Program-made: the position numbers and the translations under genes
Notes under the pieces: generated by a model
Told to the model about the DNA's origin: nothing
Databases searched by the model: none
What the model saw: the letters and a program-made list of their open reading frames with translations, nothing else
Shown here: positions 1-13,191 of the stretch, one piece after another
How positions within the stretch are numbered: the stretch's first letter is position 1
Layout: every line of letters starts with the position of its first letter
DNA from: Harmonia axyridis
Taxonomy: Eukaryota; Arthropoda; Insecta; Coleoptera; Coccinellidae
Direction of reading: 5' to 3'
Assembly (NCBI RefSeq): GCF_914767665.1
Contig: NC_059506.1
Location: 20,933,825-20,997,824 of the forward strand
Length of the DNA stretch: 64,000 nucleotides

Positions 1-1524
1 TCAATTTGACCATAGATACGTCATACATAAAATCGTTGTAGGTTATTGCCGACTCGAAATTAAAAAATACAGACATCGTGATGAAATACATACCAAGTTG
101 TTCAGAGAAGGAGCGCTAAAAAACAATTACAAATTGGAAAAATTTCTAGTTTAAAACTATGAGTGCTCGGAAAGAAATATTGAATTCAGTATTAAATTTC
201 TTAAATCCATTATGTAGCAGATATTGTTTCCTTCATTCATTTCTTCAAACAATCTGGAGGTAAATATAAAATTTCAGAATAGAAGATAAATTCTTCCTTT
301 CGAATAATCCCAAAATTTAATTGTCGAAAATAATGAACCCTCGAATTAACCAATATGTAGTCATCAATGTTATATCAAAAGATTTGAATCAGAGCATATA
401 TCTGTTCTAAATTACTCTTTGTTCCTTATTTCTAATAACAAATTTTTGGCATTGTGTTGGTTTGAAAATTAAACTCTCGAGGTAGTTGGAATCTGTGCCC
501 TTTCTCCATTAATTTCAAAGAATTCTCGAAAATAATGAAACAACCACAAGCTTCGTTGTTCGTGTTCAAGTTCAATGTTATAAGATATATTTCACGACAT
601 CTTTCGAACGATAAATGCTGAACCTACGCATTTCATTTCATTATCATACTCGTGTAGAATCTTTTATCTACCATAACCGAAACTTAGTCATGAAAATTCG
701 AAGGATGTTATGAACACGATAAAATCTCAATGAAACAAAACTGTACTTAATGACTAAATAAAACCAGAGTATGACTCAGTTCTTTCGCAATATCGAATTC
801 GTGTAAATTTTGCCAATTTTCTGTTATCACCTAGTAAACAATGGTAAGTTGCAAGCAGCGTTTTTCCTGTTGATTCAATCGATTATTTCTAGAAATGGTT
901 CTGTTGTGCTTATATTTGTCCCATTGATAAATGATATTGGAATCAGATTCGAAGAATTGGTTATCAAGTTGTACTATTTCAGTTATTATTGATTGAATCT
1001 TTTGTTCCAGTTCATTCTAAGTATGGAACATCGATCTTCATCAATGCATAGCATTGATTGCAGCCATCAAATCGATGTTAGTTTGAAAAAAATTAGGAAA
1101 ACATTTTACACAAATTGTTTTTCTAAATATTGGTTGAATTTTTTTGATATTCTCCTGGATTTTGTTAGGGTTCTATGATGTGATCCGCTTATAATTTTGC
1201 ACCATGGTTGAAATTGTTAAGTATTTCATCGTCCAAAATCATAACTCCTCGTATTCTGTACCCATTCACGGAAATATTGGGTAATTTTTTTAGATATTCT
1301 TCTTTTCGCTGCAGGAAACTTGAAAATGTTATTTCACAATGCAATATTTGATTCTAATCGAATCGACATTTGTATCAATTTTTTGCAAATAATAACTAGT
1401 TTTTGAGATTGAAAGTGTTACAAAACGAGAACTACAAACATTTCAAAAGTTTTGGAAAACATTCTTGCAATAATTCGAAAGGTTATCCGAAATAATTAAA
1501 TGTTAATATTATTGCAAATAATGA
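1..1524. other. No recognisable gene or element
   Basis: A+T-rich sequence with only short chance open frames (for example 810-992 and 993-1178). These lack recognisable domains, splice structure or repeat partners elsewhere in the window. I see nothing to annotate up to the hAT relic. Confidence 0.5.
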
Positions 1525-1532
1525 ATCACTAT

Positions 1533-2361
1533 TAGGAATTCATCAAGCCAAGTAACTTGACAATTTAACCAAATACTTGACTTGAAAATCAGGTTCGTGA
1601 AAAATTACATACTTGACTTGCTTTTAGATATTTATTACTTGACTTGATATCAAGCTTGATATGATATGCACTTGTCGCACGGCATATATTTTTGTAATCT
1701 TGTGCGCGCATAGTCTAAATCAGAGGATTCCTCGAGCGCCGAGAGACTGAAGCATTCGCCAGTGTGACTTTTTTAGTAGTTTTCTCACATCTTTGAAATC
1801 TAGTGGTAGATTTTGGTAGTTTCAGAAATATATTTCCAAACTTGGCCAAAAGGGCCAAGTATTTTATCAACGCCAGCATCTTCAGCTTCTGTTGAAAGAC
1901 AATTTTTCCAGAGCTTCCCGCAGTTACAATAAGTTAAACGACAAATCTATAAGATGCCTCATGCGTCTTAGATCCTGGATGAAAAATGATGGAATCAAAC
2001 AAAGCCTGGAGGTTCCTCAATATTAAGAAACTTTATTTTTGATTATTTTGTTATGATTTATAGTGATTGAAGTTATGTTTCTATTTCAAAAAAATTGATA
2101 TTTTCGGTTCTTTTATACAATAAGTGTACCAATAAATAATAATAATAAATAAAAGTGTTTTTTCCAAGGTTCCTTCTCATTTCATCATTTTTTTATTGAT
2201 GTGACAATACACAAAAAAAGTGCTAAAAATCAAGTAGCTTGATATGATTCAAGTAATTAATAAATAAATACTTGACTTGACTCGACTCGAGATTCTACTT
2301 GACAAATCAAGTCAAGCTCAAGCCAAGTAGCTTGAAAATCAAGCCAAGCCGTGAATCCCTA
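1533..2361 (+). mobile_element. Non-autonomous hAT element with transposase relic
   Basis: The ends read TAGGAATTCA at the left and, reverse-complemented, TAGGGATTCA at the right. Both sides carry the same 8-bp direct repeat ATCACTAT (1525-1532 and 2362-2369), the target size expected of hAT elements. Around 1860-1910 one frame reads STPASSASVERQFF, which matches the conserved core of the hAT C-terminal dimerisation domain, followed by stops. Both subterminal regions (about 1548-1680 and 2227-2345) are packed with ACTTGACTTGA-like repeats, plausible transposase-binding sites. The element cannot encode a working transposase. Confidence 0.85.
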
Positions 2362-2370
2362 ATCACTATA

Positions 2371-3928
2371 CAGGGTGGCCACTTTTTCAATGGGATTGTA
2401 TCGGTAACTTTTAAACCATAAGAGTTAGGAGGTCGGTCAAATGGAGAAAAAGTTGCATGCATAGAAGAATTATCAAGCAGTTCAAACAAATCCAGATTAT
2501 CAGGGCCGGTTTTCGAGATATCATAAGAAAAGTAAGTTATGATATTTTGATTTTTCTTTTTTTCCCACTTTATTTCAAATATTATAAAAAAATGTTACAG
2601 GAATTTTTTATTCGACAGTAAATTATTCTCAATTTGACGTAATCAGATTTCGTATCCAACGTTTCGTACTCTCTGGGCCACCCTCAACCTCATTTTTTTC
2701 AATACGGACCTGCATATTTTATGACATTTTTCGAAATAACTGTTAACGCTGAATCCAACGATATATCATACAATGTCATTCAAAGTTCATTTTCAGGAGA
2801 TTTTGACCCTCATCCAAAATTAATGGTGTGTATGTAAGAAAAAACAAGTCTATTAACGATATCAATGTTCTGACCCAAATTCAATCGAACCCAGAAAAAA
2901 ATCGAGAACTGAGGCCAGTCAATGGAATTTTTCAAAAACTGCTCTTAATAAAATAGTCAAGAGACGCGAATATTTTAAATTTGAATACCAAGCCTTGCAA
3001 AAATTATATCGTAATGCTCTCAAAATAAATTTCGATTCTGTAATTTGTTTCAACGGAACAAATGACAAATACAACAATAGTGATACCTCGCGAGAAAATT
3101 GAGAATGTTTTGGAAGGTATTCAAGGAGATCAAACAAGCAAATGTATAAGAAGTATGGGTTCCAGAACCGTAAAGTGCATTTTACAAAATGGTGGACATT
3201 TCGAAAACTTACTTCATTAATTTTCATTCACTTTCGAATAATCATTTGATTTTTCTTTCATTAAATGATACTTTCGTTCAATTATTGTGAATTGAAATAT
3301 TCAAATGATTAGGTATTATAAAAGAAGAACCAAGAAACCAGTATACTGGTTTCTTGCTTTGATTCTAATATGTTCCATTTAGTTCAAGATGGGTAAGTTG
3401 ATTTTCTTATCGAAATTTATTGCATATTGCATGTTGTTAATTAAACTAAATGAAGGTAATACAGATCCGACCCGAAGAAAATTGGATAAGGGTCAAAATC
3501 ACCTGAAAATCAACTTTGCATGACATCGTATGATATATCGTTGAATTCAGCGTTAAAAGTTATTTCGAAAAGTGTCATAAAATATGCAGGTCTGTATTGA
3601 AAATAATGAGGTTGAGGGTGGCCCAGGGAGTACGAAACGTTGGATACGAAATCTGATCACGTCAAATTGAGGATAATTTACTGTCAAATAAAAAATTCCT
3701 GTGACATTTTTTGATGATATTTGAAATGAAGTGGGAAAAAAAGAAAAATCAAAATGACATAATTTACTTTTCTTATGATATCTCGAAAACCGGCCCTGAT
3801 AATCTCGATTTGTTTGAACTGCTTGATAATGCTTCTATGCATGCAACTTTTTGTCCATTTGACCGACCTTCTAACTCTTATGGTTTAAAAGTTACCAATA
3901 CAATCCCATTGAAAAAGTGGCCACCCTG
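2371..3928. mobile_element. Palindromic TA-target transposon, copy 1 (CAGGGTGGCCAC ends)
   Basis: Starts CAGGGTGGCCACTTTTTCAA and ends with its reverse complement, flanked by TATA on both sides. The two arms (about 2371-2815 and 3475-3928) are near-identical inverted copies of roughly 450 bp. The central spacer carries a broken coding remnant (plus strand, about 2920-3220) with a reading like VKRREY...FEYQAL. It ends near a GGHFE-type stretch, typical of the C-terminus of some Tc1/mariner-like transposases. A second copy lies at 16677-18118. TA duplication is shown directly at that copy. Confidence 0.85.
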
Positions 3929-4915
3929 TATATACACTAATCTCTAATTAATTCGTTAATCGAAAAATTTTGAATATTGGCACCATTGTAACTGATGCTC
4001 CAATACTTTCAACACAAATAATGAAGATGAACCACATACAGAAAAAAGCCAATACTGTAAACTTAGAAAAAGTTAAGTAAAATACTTGTCATAAATGATT
4101 TTATTCTACAAAAAAAAAAATCAAGTAGTGAAACGCACCATATGGATTAATATGTTCTGTCAGATCCTCAACATTTTCACACATTTTTCATATCACATTG
4201 TGCGATGAATAAGTTAGCTCCACTTTTATGAACGAAAATAATAAGTCATGTGCCAAACATGATTGGTCATTCTGCTTTCCATTTCATCATTAGATATACA
4301 TATACAAATGAAGATATACAAATAAAAGTTATTGATTGCTTGGGCAGTTATGATCACATTCCCTGAATATAAATTAATAGAAAGGCCAGTCCCAATTTAA
4401 TCAACTTCAAACTGAAATAAATCGTAGTGTAGACTCATAGAATTATATACTTGAGTTTCGATGGACTCTTTGCACGAGATACCCACTTACACTTCTAAAT
4501 TATGGCCTTTGATCAACCAGGAATTTATCCAATAGAACGATGGTTTTCAGTGAACCGTTGTGTTCGTAATGAAAAAGACGGAAAATAGTTTTTGCCGAAG
4601 AGTTCAAGGCAGTGGCTAGAATAAGCGTATTGTTGAGTAATAAAAAGCATCTTATTTTTACTCTAGAATACCGCAATTACGTAAATCATTATTAGGAAAA
4701 AAATAAATCATATCTTATTATCGCTTAAAACGGTTTGTGGTCGTCAAGTATTCCGTGAAATCATCGGACAAGAACAAACAGCGAAAATTCAGAATGGAGT
4801 TTGAAAAAATTGTGTAAAGATTCGACATAAAGTCAGAAGGTCGATATATTTTACGTAATTGTTCATCTAAATGTTTCTCTCAAAATTCATTCTGATAATG
4901 TGGATGTTTTAATAA
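3929..4915. other. No recognisable gene
   Basis: A+T-rich spacer between the palindromic element and the rosa-type element. No open frame, splice structure or repeat partner was seen. Confidence 0.5.
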
Positions 4916-4917
4916 TA

Positions 4918-5841
4918 AAGGGTGTTTTTTTTAGAGCTATAGAACTTTAAATTGCAATAAAACAACGATGGATTATTCGATCGATCGACATGAATTTTAT
5001 TCATCCTCAAGATAATATTGTGGTATTACATCTTAAATATGATTTCTGGCATATGACCGCCACGGCTGGCTTGGATGTAGTCCAATCTGGACGTCCTATT
5101 TTCGATGACTTTTTCCAACATTTGTGGCCGTATATCGGCAATAACACGGCGAATGTTGTCTTCCAAATGGTCAAGGGTTTGTGGATTATCCGCATAGACC
5201 AATGACTTTACATAGCTCCACAGAAAGTAGTCTAGCGGTGTTAAATCACAAGATCTTGGAGGCCAATTCACAGGTCCAAAACGTGAAATTAGGCGGTCAC
5301 CAAACGTGTCTTTCAATAAATCGATTGTGGTACGAGCTGTGTGACATGTTGCGCCGTCTTGTTAGAACCACAGCTCCTGGACATCATGGTTGTTCAATTC
5401 AGGAATGAAAAAGTTAGTAATCATGGCTCTATACCGATCACCATTGACTGTAACGTTCTGGCCATCATCGTTTTTGATTCCACCAGCCAATAAAGCGCAC
5501 CAAACAGTGAGTTTTTCTGGATGTAACGGTGTTTCGACATACACTTGAGGATTAGCTTCACTCCAATGCGGTTGTTTTGTTTGTTGACGTAGCCATTCAA
5601 CCAGAAAAGCGCTTCATCGCTTAACAAAATAAAATGGACGTTGTGCGCGATACGTATTCCGCACAGAACCATTATTTTCGAAATGAAATTGCACTATTTG
5701 CAAGCGTTGTTCAGGCGTGAGTCTATTCATGATGAATTGCCGAACCAAACTGAGAATTAATCACTTCACAACTGTTAAATCGGTCGCCATCTTGAACAGT
5801 AATGCCAACTTAAAGTTATATACCTCGAAAAAAAAACCCGT
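4918..5841 (-). mobile_element. Rosa-type (DD41D) Tc1/mariner element, copy A, broken
   Basis: Terminal inverted repeats begin AAGGGTGTTTTTTTTAGA at the left and ACGGGTTTTTTTTTTCGAGG at the right (reverse complement), with TA on both sides (4916-4917, 5842-5843). On the minus strand the transposase reads from MNRLTPEQRLQIVQFHF (about 5729) to GGHMPEIIFKM (5026). Frameshifts and a TAG where the second catalytic block begins (ELWF then stop) break it. The C-terminal block with WPPRSCDLTPLDYFLW is intact. The segment between the N-terminal block and the SDEA region is shorter than in a full-length transposase. The copy at 26509-27443 is in the opposite orientation. Confidence 0.9.
5026..5760 (-). 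pseudogene. Rosa-type transposase pseudogene, copy A
   Basis: Relic of the single gene of the element at 4918-5841. Visible blocks in order are the N-terminal helix-turn-helix start, LSDEALFWLNGYVNKQN (first catalytic Asp region), MITNFFIPELNNHDVQELWF followed by a stop, then ATCHTARTTIDLLKDTFG, and the last block with PLDYFLW and KSLVYADNPQTLDHLEDN. Stops and frame changes between the blocks mean no functional enzyme. Spacing between the expected second Asp and the Asp of PLDYF is 41 residues, the hallmark of the DD41D rosa group. Confidence 0.85.
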
Positions 5842-5843
5842 TA

Positions 5844-8551
5844 TATATGGGTCACCCATCCAGATCCCGCTCAACGGTCTCTGGTTTCCCGATCAAAATC
5901 GTCTTGTCCACGGAATTTTTAAATAGCGTTTGACGCACGTTTCGACAACCAAGTTGTTATCATCAGAATCTACAACTATGTAACTCTATGTTTCGATATT
6001 TTGACGCGCATCTTTTAAAGCTTGATAAGTAAGAAAAATATATGGCATTGGTGGTGCCATCTGTGCGCCAGGCTAAGGAACTTATTATATAGGTATAGAG
6101 TTTTATATGATTATATCTCTAAAAATCATTGGTGTTTCAAATTTTGAGTTCCCAAGTGTCACCAAGGTGGAAATCTCGAAAAATATTTATTTGAGATACC
6201 GTCAATTCGAGTGCTTAACAATCATTACATATGTTTATTATTTTATTGAATAAGTGTTATCAATTGATTGAATATTTGAAATATATTATGTATATTAGGC
6301 ATTAAAGTAAATCTCAAGTAGATTATTTTAGGTAAATAATGATTATAAGTAGTTCAGTAGGTATATTAATTCACCAAAATTATGACCTAGATGTATTCAC
6401 CCGAATTCTTCATTGGCATGATTTGAATAAAAATATGAATTTAATAAAATTATATTCATGTTTACCGATAAACACTGCGCATGTTAAAGTTGGATTATTT
6501 TCGTTGAAAATTGATTACGTATTTGTATAGTCCTGGTAATATCATCAATGTTTACCTCGAGGTTTACCTATACATACATTAGAACATTGGAGATTGTATT
6601 TTACATTGTAAGCAATCTTTATTCTTCAAAATTCATTCATGGGTAAACTTGTGAATATGCACATATTTTCATGATCCAAAAAATTAATTAAAATCGTAGA
6701 CCAAAAACTGTTATTAAACTGAATGAAAAAAAGATCATATCATAATTCTTTTATGAAGTTTGAGTTTGTAACCAGATTGAGGAGAAGAATTGAAAAATAA
6801 ATACGATAACAGAGTAAAGATTACTTCAAAATAAAATAAAAGATTCGTCATTTTTATTATCATTTAAAGTCTTGGTCTATTTGATTCGTTTTGAACCAAC
6901 TCATCTGTTGAAATACGTGAATATGCAACAGCCACTTCTTATGCAAGTCTATTATCAACAGTTTCTACGCCAACAATGGGACACAAGCACGTCTTTTACC
7001 TTTTTTTTATTTCCCATGGTTTTGCGGTCAGTGAGATACCTGTGCTTTTTCTACCACAAATCACGATGTTACTATTTTCTGTGCTATCTGATATTTCCTG
7101 CACTTAACCGTTAGGCAACGCCTTGCTACATGATATCTGCACTTAAAATAGATTGTAGGCTTGAAGTTAATCAATCTGCAGTAACACGGGAATGTTAGGG
7201 TGATCTTTTTGCGCTAAAAACAACCAGGTGTTTTTCACATACGGAACAACTTCCGCTTTATTCTCTGTAGATAGTAGCATTGTTCGAAATGTTGCGCATA
7301 GCTGTAAATCTTTAATTTGTACTGAATGAATTCGAAAGAAAAAGTTTTCCCAACACGAAATAAGTGAAAATCATATAATAAATATTTATTATCGAATTCC
7401 ACAAGAATATCTAAAAAAGGGAATCAAACCCAGATTCATTCGTTTCGAAATCCCAAAAAATTAAAATACCAAAAAAAAATTTCAGTTCGAAAACTGGATT
7501 TTTGCTATGAAAAATGGATTTAATTCCCAAACTGAGAAAATCACTATTATATAAAAAACGATGTTTGTACTAAAGCAATCAAAATTTTTTCATTGTGTTT
7601 TTGGATTCCATACATTCAGTCGAGCATTCAGTAACGCATATATGGAAAATTCCTATTGAATTAATTTTGAAATTTAAAATTGTCTTTGAATGATATCTAC
7701 AATTCAATTTCTTGAATCAAAAGTTGTTTTCCCATGTTGATGAATTTATATCATAATTTTTTCAGAGAATTCGGGTAAACTTTTCGATGAAAAATTGTAA
7801 ATGGTTGGGGCCACGAAGTATTTGGAGAAGTCAGTATCTTAATGGATTCATTCAAACCTGCAACTTTCTTAGGCATTAATTTCGATTGTTATATAATAGA
7901 AAATAATCGAATAAAATATTCTAACTTGATGTTAACGATATTTTACATTAGATTTTAGGATACTGTTAGCTTTCAAAATTTCATCTGAAATTTTTGAGTT
8001 ACTTGTTTTTCGAACCTATAAATTCATTTTTGCCAATCGTTGACCACCATTCAATTGATGGCTCCTTAAGTGCCAAATATTTGATTTCAAGATGAGGCTT
8101 AACAAAAAAATTGGCCCTATTATTCAATTGGTATGTGGATCTGAAATATAAACTTTAATATCTGGTTCTCAGGGAAATTTATTGGTCAATGATGCAAAAA
8201 TAAATAGGTATGAAGGTTCAAGATAACTTTTCTGGTTTGTCATGGATTTAAAATGATAGAGCTCAATTAACGTTGAATAAAATTATATAATTTGCGTTTG
8301 AGCTCAAGGTTTTTTTGCTGCAGAATCTAGGAAAAAAACGGCTAATTCAACTTTTGTAGAAACATGCAAATTTAGAAGTATGTTGTAAAAAAAATTATAC
8401 TTCATTCAATTAAGCAGTGCTGTGATGTTATAAAACGTTTCTACCATCGTAAAAATATTCTCCCGCTTGGAATTATAGCAAATTTAGTGGTTCTGAAGAA
8501 GACTGTTTGAAAGAACTCATTATTCATAACGATTGAAATAGTATATTCTAA
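5844..8551. other. No recognisable gene
   Basis: Long A+T-rich stretch. Open frames such as 6339-6530 and 6872-7114 have no recognisable motif and no convincing splice context. Nothing else was seen. Confidence 0.45.
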
Positions 8552-9124
8552 AACAAGTTGCAGAATGGGTTCCTATTCCAACACGAATGCGAAATTCGAA
8601 AACGAGCGACGAAGGAGCGAGTTTTCGAACGCATGAGTGTTGGAATTGCCTTCTGCAGCGAGTATTAGACGATATTTTCTCTATTTCAGTCAAGTTTTGG
8701 GAAATATTGTCTAAATCGAATGAAAAATTCAGATTAAATATCCTAGTGAATTTTGTATTGTATTTTGGCAGTTGGTGTGGCTGTTATGAAAATTGACAGA
8801 TTATGGAATTTCAATATGAATCGTACGTTTCGAATTCAGAAATAATTTACAATGACGTATTAAATTCGTGAATTAAGTCTGACGAAATCGATTTAACACC
8901 ATCAGAATTAAGAGAAATTGCGAATAATGTTGCAAATCATTTGACTATATCCAAATTATGTATATTATATCGACAATTATTGACGTTTGTTGAAATTTGA
9001 TAGGATTGGAAGTGAGTATAAACAACCACGAAACGAAAAATATAACTGAAAACGATGCTGTAATGAGTTCGTTACAGCATTGTTTTTAGAACTGTAATGA
9101 ACTCAGTACGATACTGAAATAGAG
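8552..9124 (+). repeat. Dispersed repeat family R1, copy 1 (carries decayed SDEIDLTP exon)
   Basis: Closely matches the reverse complement of 42284-42838. The shared landmarks, in order, are: CCTATTCCAACACGAATGC; GAGTGTTGGAATTGCCTTCTGC; TTTTCTCTATTTCAGTCAAG; a GACGAAATCGATTTAACACC coding-like stretch; and a TGTAATGAGTTCGTTACAGC hairpin. At 8878 the frame reads SDEIDLTPSELREIANNVAN, but the ATG of the other copy is AAG here. Copy 1 also contains a short extra palindrome (about 8592-8630) with TTCGAAAAC/GTTTTCGAA arms. Confidence 0.75.
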
Positions 9125-12100
9125 AAATAAAATATCTAAACCAAACCAGTTTTTATCGAATGAAATGAAAACGTCAGATTTAAATTACAATTGGAATGAC
9201 GTATTGACACCATCGTGAATTGTTAGCAACAGCACGGCAAGCAAATATTCCCAAATTTGTCATCGTTTCAGCAGTAACAAGAAATATTTGGTTTGTTTCG
9301 AAATCTCACTATTTGTAACGGCATTGCCAAAATAAATATGTATAATATATTAAAGTCCTTCCTTATGATTCTAAAATTGATGAATTCAAGGCCTGAAAAG
9401 CGATATCTCAATTTTAAAGGATAATAATGATAATAGTTTAAGAAATTGAATGAACGATGAATTTTTTTCTGAAGTCTTCTTCTTAGTGATTTTGATATAT
9501 CACGACCAATAACCTGTGTTTTTCCCGGTTCAAGTTTCTGAGATGAAGAAAATAATTCTTGTGTAATATTTGCTATCCTTTTTGCTGTTCAAATGCTCTT
9601 GTATATTTCTATCAGAAATTTATTGATTCCCTCTGTCGATACTTTGAATGAATAAATTAGAATATAAAAAGGCTATTACTTCTCATGAATATGAATTCCA
9701 AGTTCTTTCGGAATTAAGTTCAGTTTCTGAAAGAGAATGTCTCATAATATCCACCTTTCAAGTATGTGAACTGGAGTCTCGAGAATTGCATTTCAGCTGG
9801 ATAAATCTTTCCCTCTTGTACATTTCGCTGAACTCCGCATTAGGTCAAGTTCAAATGCAGAAAACGAACAGAAAGAGGACGACCTTCCTTCGAGCTACAT
9901 GACGCTGAACTAACGATTTTTCTTGGAAGTTTGTTGCAGTACTATTCCTAGGATAGATACCCACTGGACTGCTGCAATGTCTATATTGGTCCATGAAAAG
10001 AGTTAGGCATACACCTCTATCGTGACCTATCCATATACAAATATGAGATCATAAATAATTCGTTGTCAATGAATACATTAGGAAAAAAATGGGAATATTT
10101 ATGTTCTTAGTAGAAAGAAAAAGTTAGTCGTTTCCCAGTATTATAGATATTCTTCATGAAACAGAATTTTTTGACTCGAGAAGAAAACATAAAAACGCGC
10201 CAATTTTTTGGATGATTCATTATGTATACTTTCACGCAAAATTTCACGATACGTGTAGAAAAAAACTTTCAAAATATCAATTATTATCAAAATAAAAAGA
10301 AATTATATGAACCACTAGAGCTATGAAAAGCTACTGTAAGTAAATTTGTATTCAGTACCATCGTAGCAAATAGTAATATGTACATATTTTTATGGTTATG
10401 TGTTTTTTGTATCTTTTCCTTTTTTATAAAACGTTTTTATGAGTTGCTATGATCAACACAATCGATTTTTTACAATTTTTTTATGCAAATCGATTATGGT
10501 TAACGCAATCGATTTTTGTACCAATTTTTTTATGCAAATTGTTTTCAAAAGCGTACTAAATAATTTATCCTGTAATGAATCTGGATGTTCGCTATTAACA
10601 ATAGAAAAACAAAAATAGAAATATGTCCGTCAATATATCCCAACAACATTAAAATAGTAAAAAATGCCAGAAAAATGCTTCCTTTCATTTCGCAGTAGGT
10701 AAAAAGCACATAATATCAACCCGTTATGTTGAATGTTATGTTTGTAATGTAGGGTATGGAATATTAAAATGGGAATTGAATGAGTCATGGGTTTTGAACC
10801 GATTACTGTCCTGAAAACACCTGCATGAGTGAATGCACAACACTGATAAAAGTAATGACACTGAAGGGGAATAACTTTGACAAGACCGGAATATTTAATC
10901 ATTTCTGTTATTCACTTATGGGCACGACATTTAGAATATACGATAGTGTGATTTTATCGAAAAAGAATTATAAGAAATAAGGTTTTTCTAGTCATTGTTC
11001 TCATTATACAGAAAGGATCTAAATTTTTTGGCTGTAATGATATTTCAAAAATTCAATGCAACATCAACTGATTTTATGTCTAGGAATTCAAATATTACTA
11101 TTTGACTTTTTTTTTGAAGGAGGGTGATAGTAAAGGGTGACAAAACATCGAAATTTTAAATTATTCGGTTGATCAGTTAAAGAATTATTGAACTGAGAAA
11201 TTTCACTCATAAGATGACCATCTCCCTGTATATCCCAAAAGGAGGCACTCAGGCGATTGAAATCTCTTAATGTCAGTCCTCCATGATGACCTTCATCCAT
11301 AGTATCCGTTTCTCGCATTCTTCCCGGAACACCCTGTATATAGAATAACAATTTCCAGCTTCTAACAAAATTTATTGTTGATTACATCGTCAGAAGCATG
11401 AAAAACCCATGGAGATTGTCGAAAAAAAAATGATTAAATCACTAACGTGAAGTCACGAACTTTTAAGCACTCGCTCATTCTTGCGCCGTTGTTCATTTCA
11501 ATTAGGAAATGTTATTAGCAATTTTAGCATTATATTATTGAAATTAATTTCTGAATATTAGCTGATATTCGTTATTTCATATTTGCGAATTCATTTATGA
11601 TTTTTTCGGTTGAAACCATTACCTTTTTTGCTTTGTTAGGGTGGTCTCAATAACTTTACCTAAATTATTTCAGTCAAAAGTAATAATAATGTTTTGTGGT
11701 CATTCAATTACTGACGGCATAACTATTCACTGCTCAAGTCTGAGAGTAATTTTAGGATGTAGCGTCTTTAAGGTTGTAATAACTGAATCCATATTGTGTA
11801 TGGTCCACAAGATTTTTTTCCGTTTCACAGGATTGCTTGCCCGGAGGCTTTGGTTCAAAATTTTATTATATAGGTAAATAATACTTACAATCCAATCATA
11901 TGAAATTATCTACAGGAAATACAGAACCTGATGTATAAAATATGATAAATTTGAACCTTTTACGAATAAATATAAAATGCTAAAAAGTAGAAGAACATTG
12001 TGAATGAAAAAGACAATTGGTGTTGCCTCTGAAAGAAAGGGCATTCCATTATTCATGAGAATCGCCTCCAACTATTTTATCAACTTTCAGCCAAAAATTT

Positions 12101-13189
12101 CCTATACAATATTGTATGTGCGTAATTTTGATGTGATAGTTTTTCTGCCCATTTAGAAGCATTGCGGTCGGAAATAATTACCGCAAACGAAGATAACGTA
12201 TTCCATTCGCCATTGATACAATCAAAAAGTAGGAAGGAATGCTAAACATTCCTTACAAACATTCATTATTTCATAATTTGTCAGCATAACAATGAATGTA
12301 TAGTTTTGATATTTTCGTATATTTTTGTACGACGACTCAATGATCAGTGTTCTTCACTTCTTTTGATATTCGTGAGCATCATAACCAACCTCTTTCTCTT
12401 ATATATCCTTGTCCTCCAATCAGAAAAAAGGATATTAGAACATATTTGCCTTTGAAACATTCTGTAGGTATAATCTATATCTAATGATAAGAAAGTTGCA
12501 ATGAAACGTTTTATTTTGTGTTTACGTATTTCTTATTCATTGCCCCAACTCTTATATTCTCTTTTATATGAATTTCTGAAATCTTTTGGTATCAATTTGA
12601 ATTCAGAATCCTCGACTAACTTAAAAATTTCGGTGAAAAGTTGATCCAAAAAAAAAAAATTGATCCAAAACCATTTTGAAATTTTCAGTCTTATAAGTTG
12701 TTGAATAGAGCATGTTAACAATTGATAAAATGGGAGAAACATTAACTTACGAATAAAGCCAAATATTTTTTCCATTAGTTCAAGAACTTGTCATCCAATC
12801 TAGATGGTAGTTGTACGACACGTTTTTCATGCCATATTTTGTTAGGATCTTCCATTTCAAACATTTTCAAAAGTCCAATTATACGAGTTATGAGTCACAT
12901 AATCCTCCTAAGTTTTCTGATAGGATGAAGAATATCGGTAATATGATATCACTAATTTTCTGTTTTTCTATGTAAAAAGAAAATTAAAATTTTCAAACTG
13001 ATAATTATATGAATAAATGGTATATGTTATAATCATAATAACTCAAAAATACAAAAAGCACCTTCGTTAACTCAAAACCATTTACACGCTTGTTCTAATT
13101 CACATTTTGCAATTTCAACAATTCAGTCAACCTTCAAAGGAAAATACCAGAATGATACTTTCAATTCAGTGGGGGACTTGATTTATATG
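9125..13189. other. No recognisable gene; short tandem duplication and one element end
   Basis: Mostly featureless A+T-rich sequence. About 10451-10545 holds two tandem copies of a roughly 47-bp unit, with CAATCGAT at 10459 and 10506, each followed by TTTTTTTATGCAAAT. About 11088-11340 ends in ACACCCTGTATA, resembling one end of the CAGGGTG element set, but no partner end was found. ORFs at 9648-9902, 10630-10902 and 12533-12775 show no recognisable domain. Confidence 0.45.
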
Positions 13190-13191
13190 TA

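Noticed and set aside
8587..8796. 69-codon plus-strand ORF
   Set aside because: Lies within dispersed repeat R1; the frame is not open in the second copy (minus-strand frame 42640-42831 is only partly similar).
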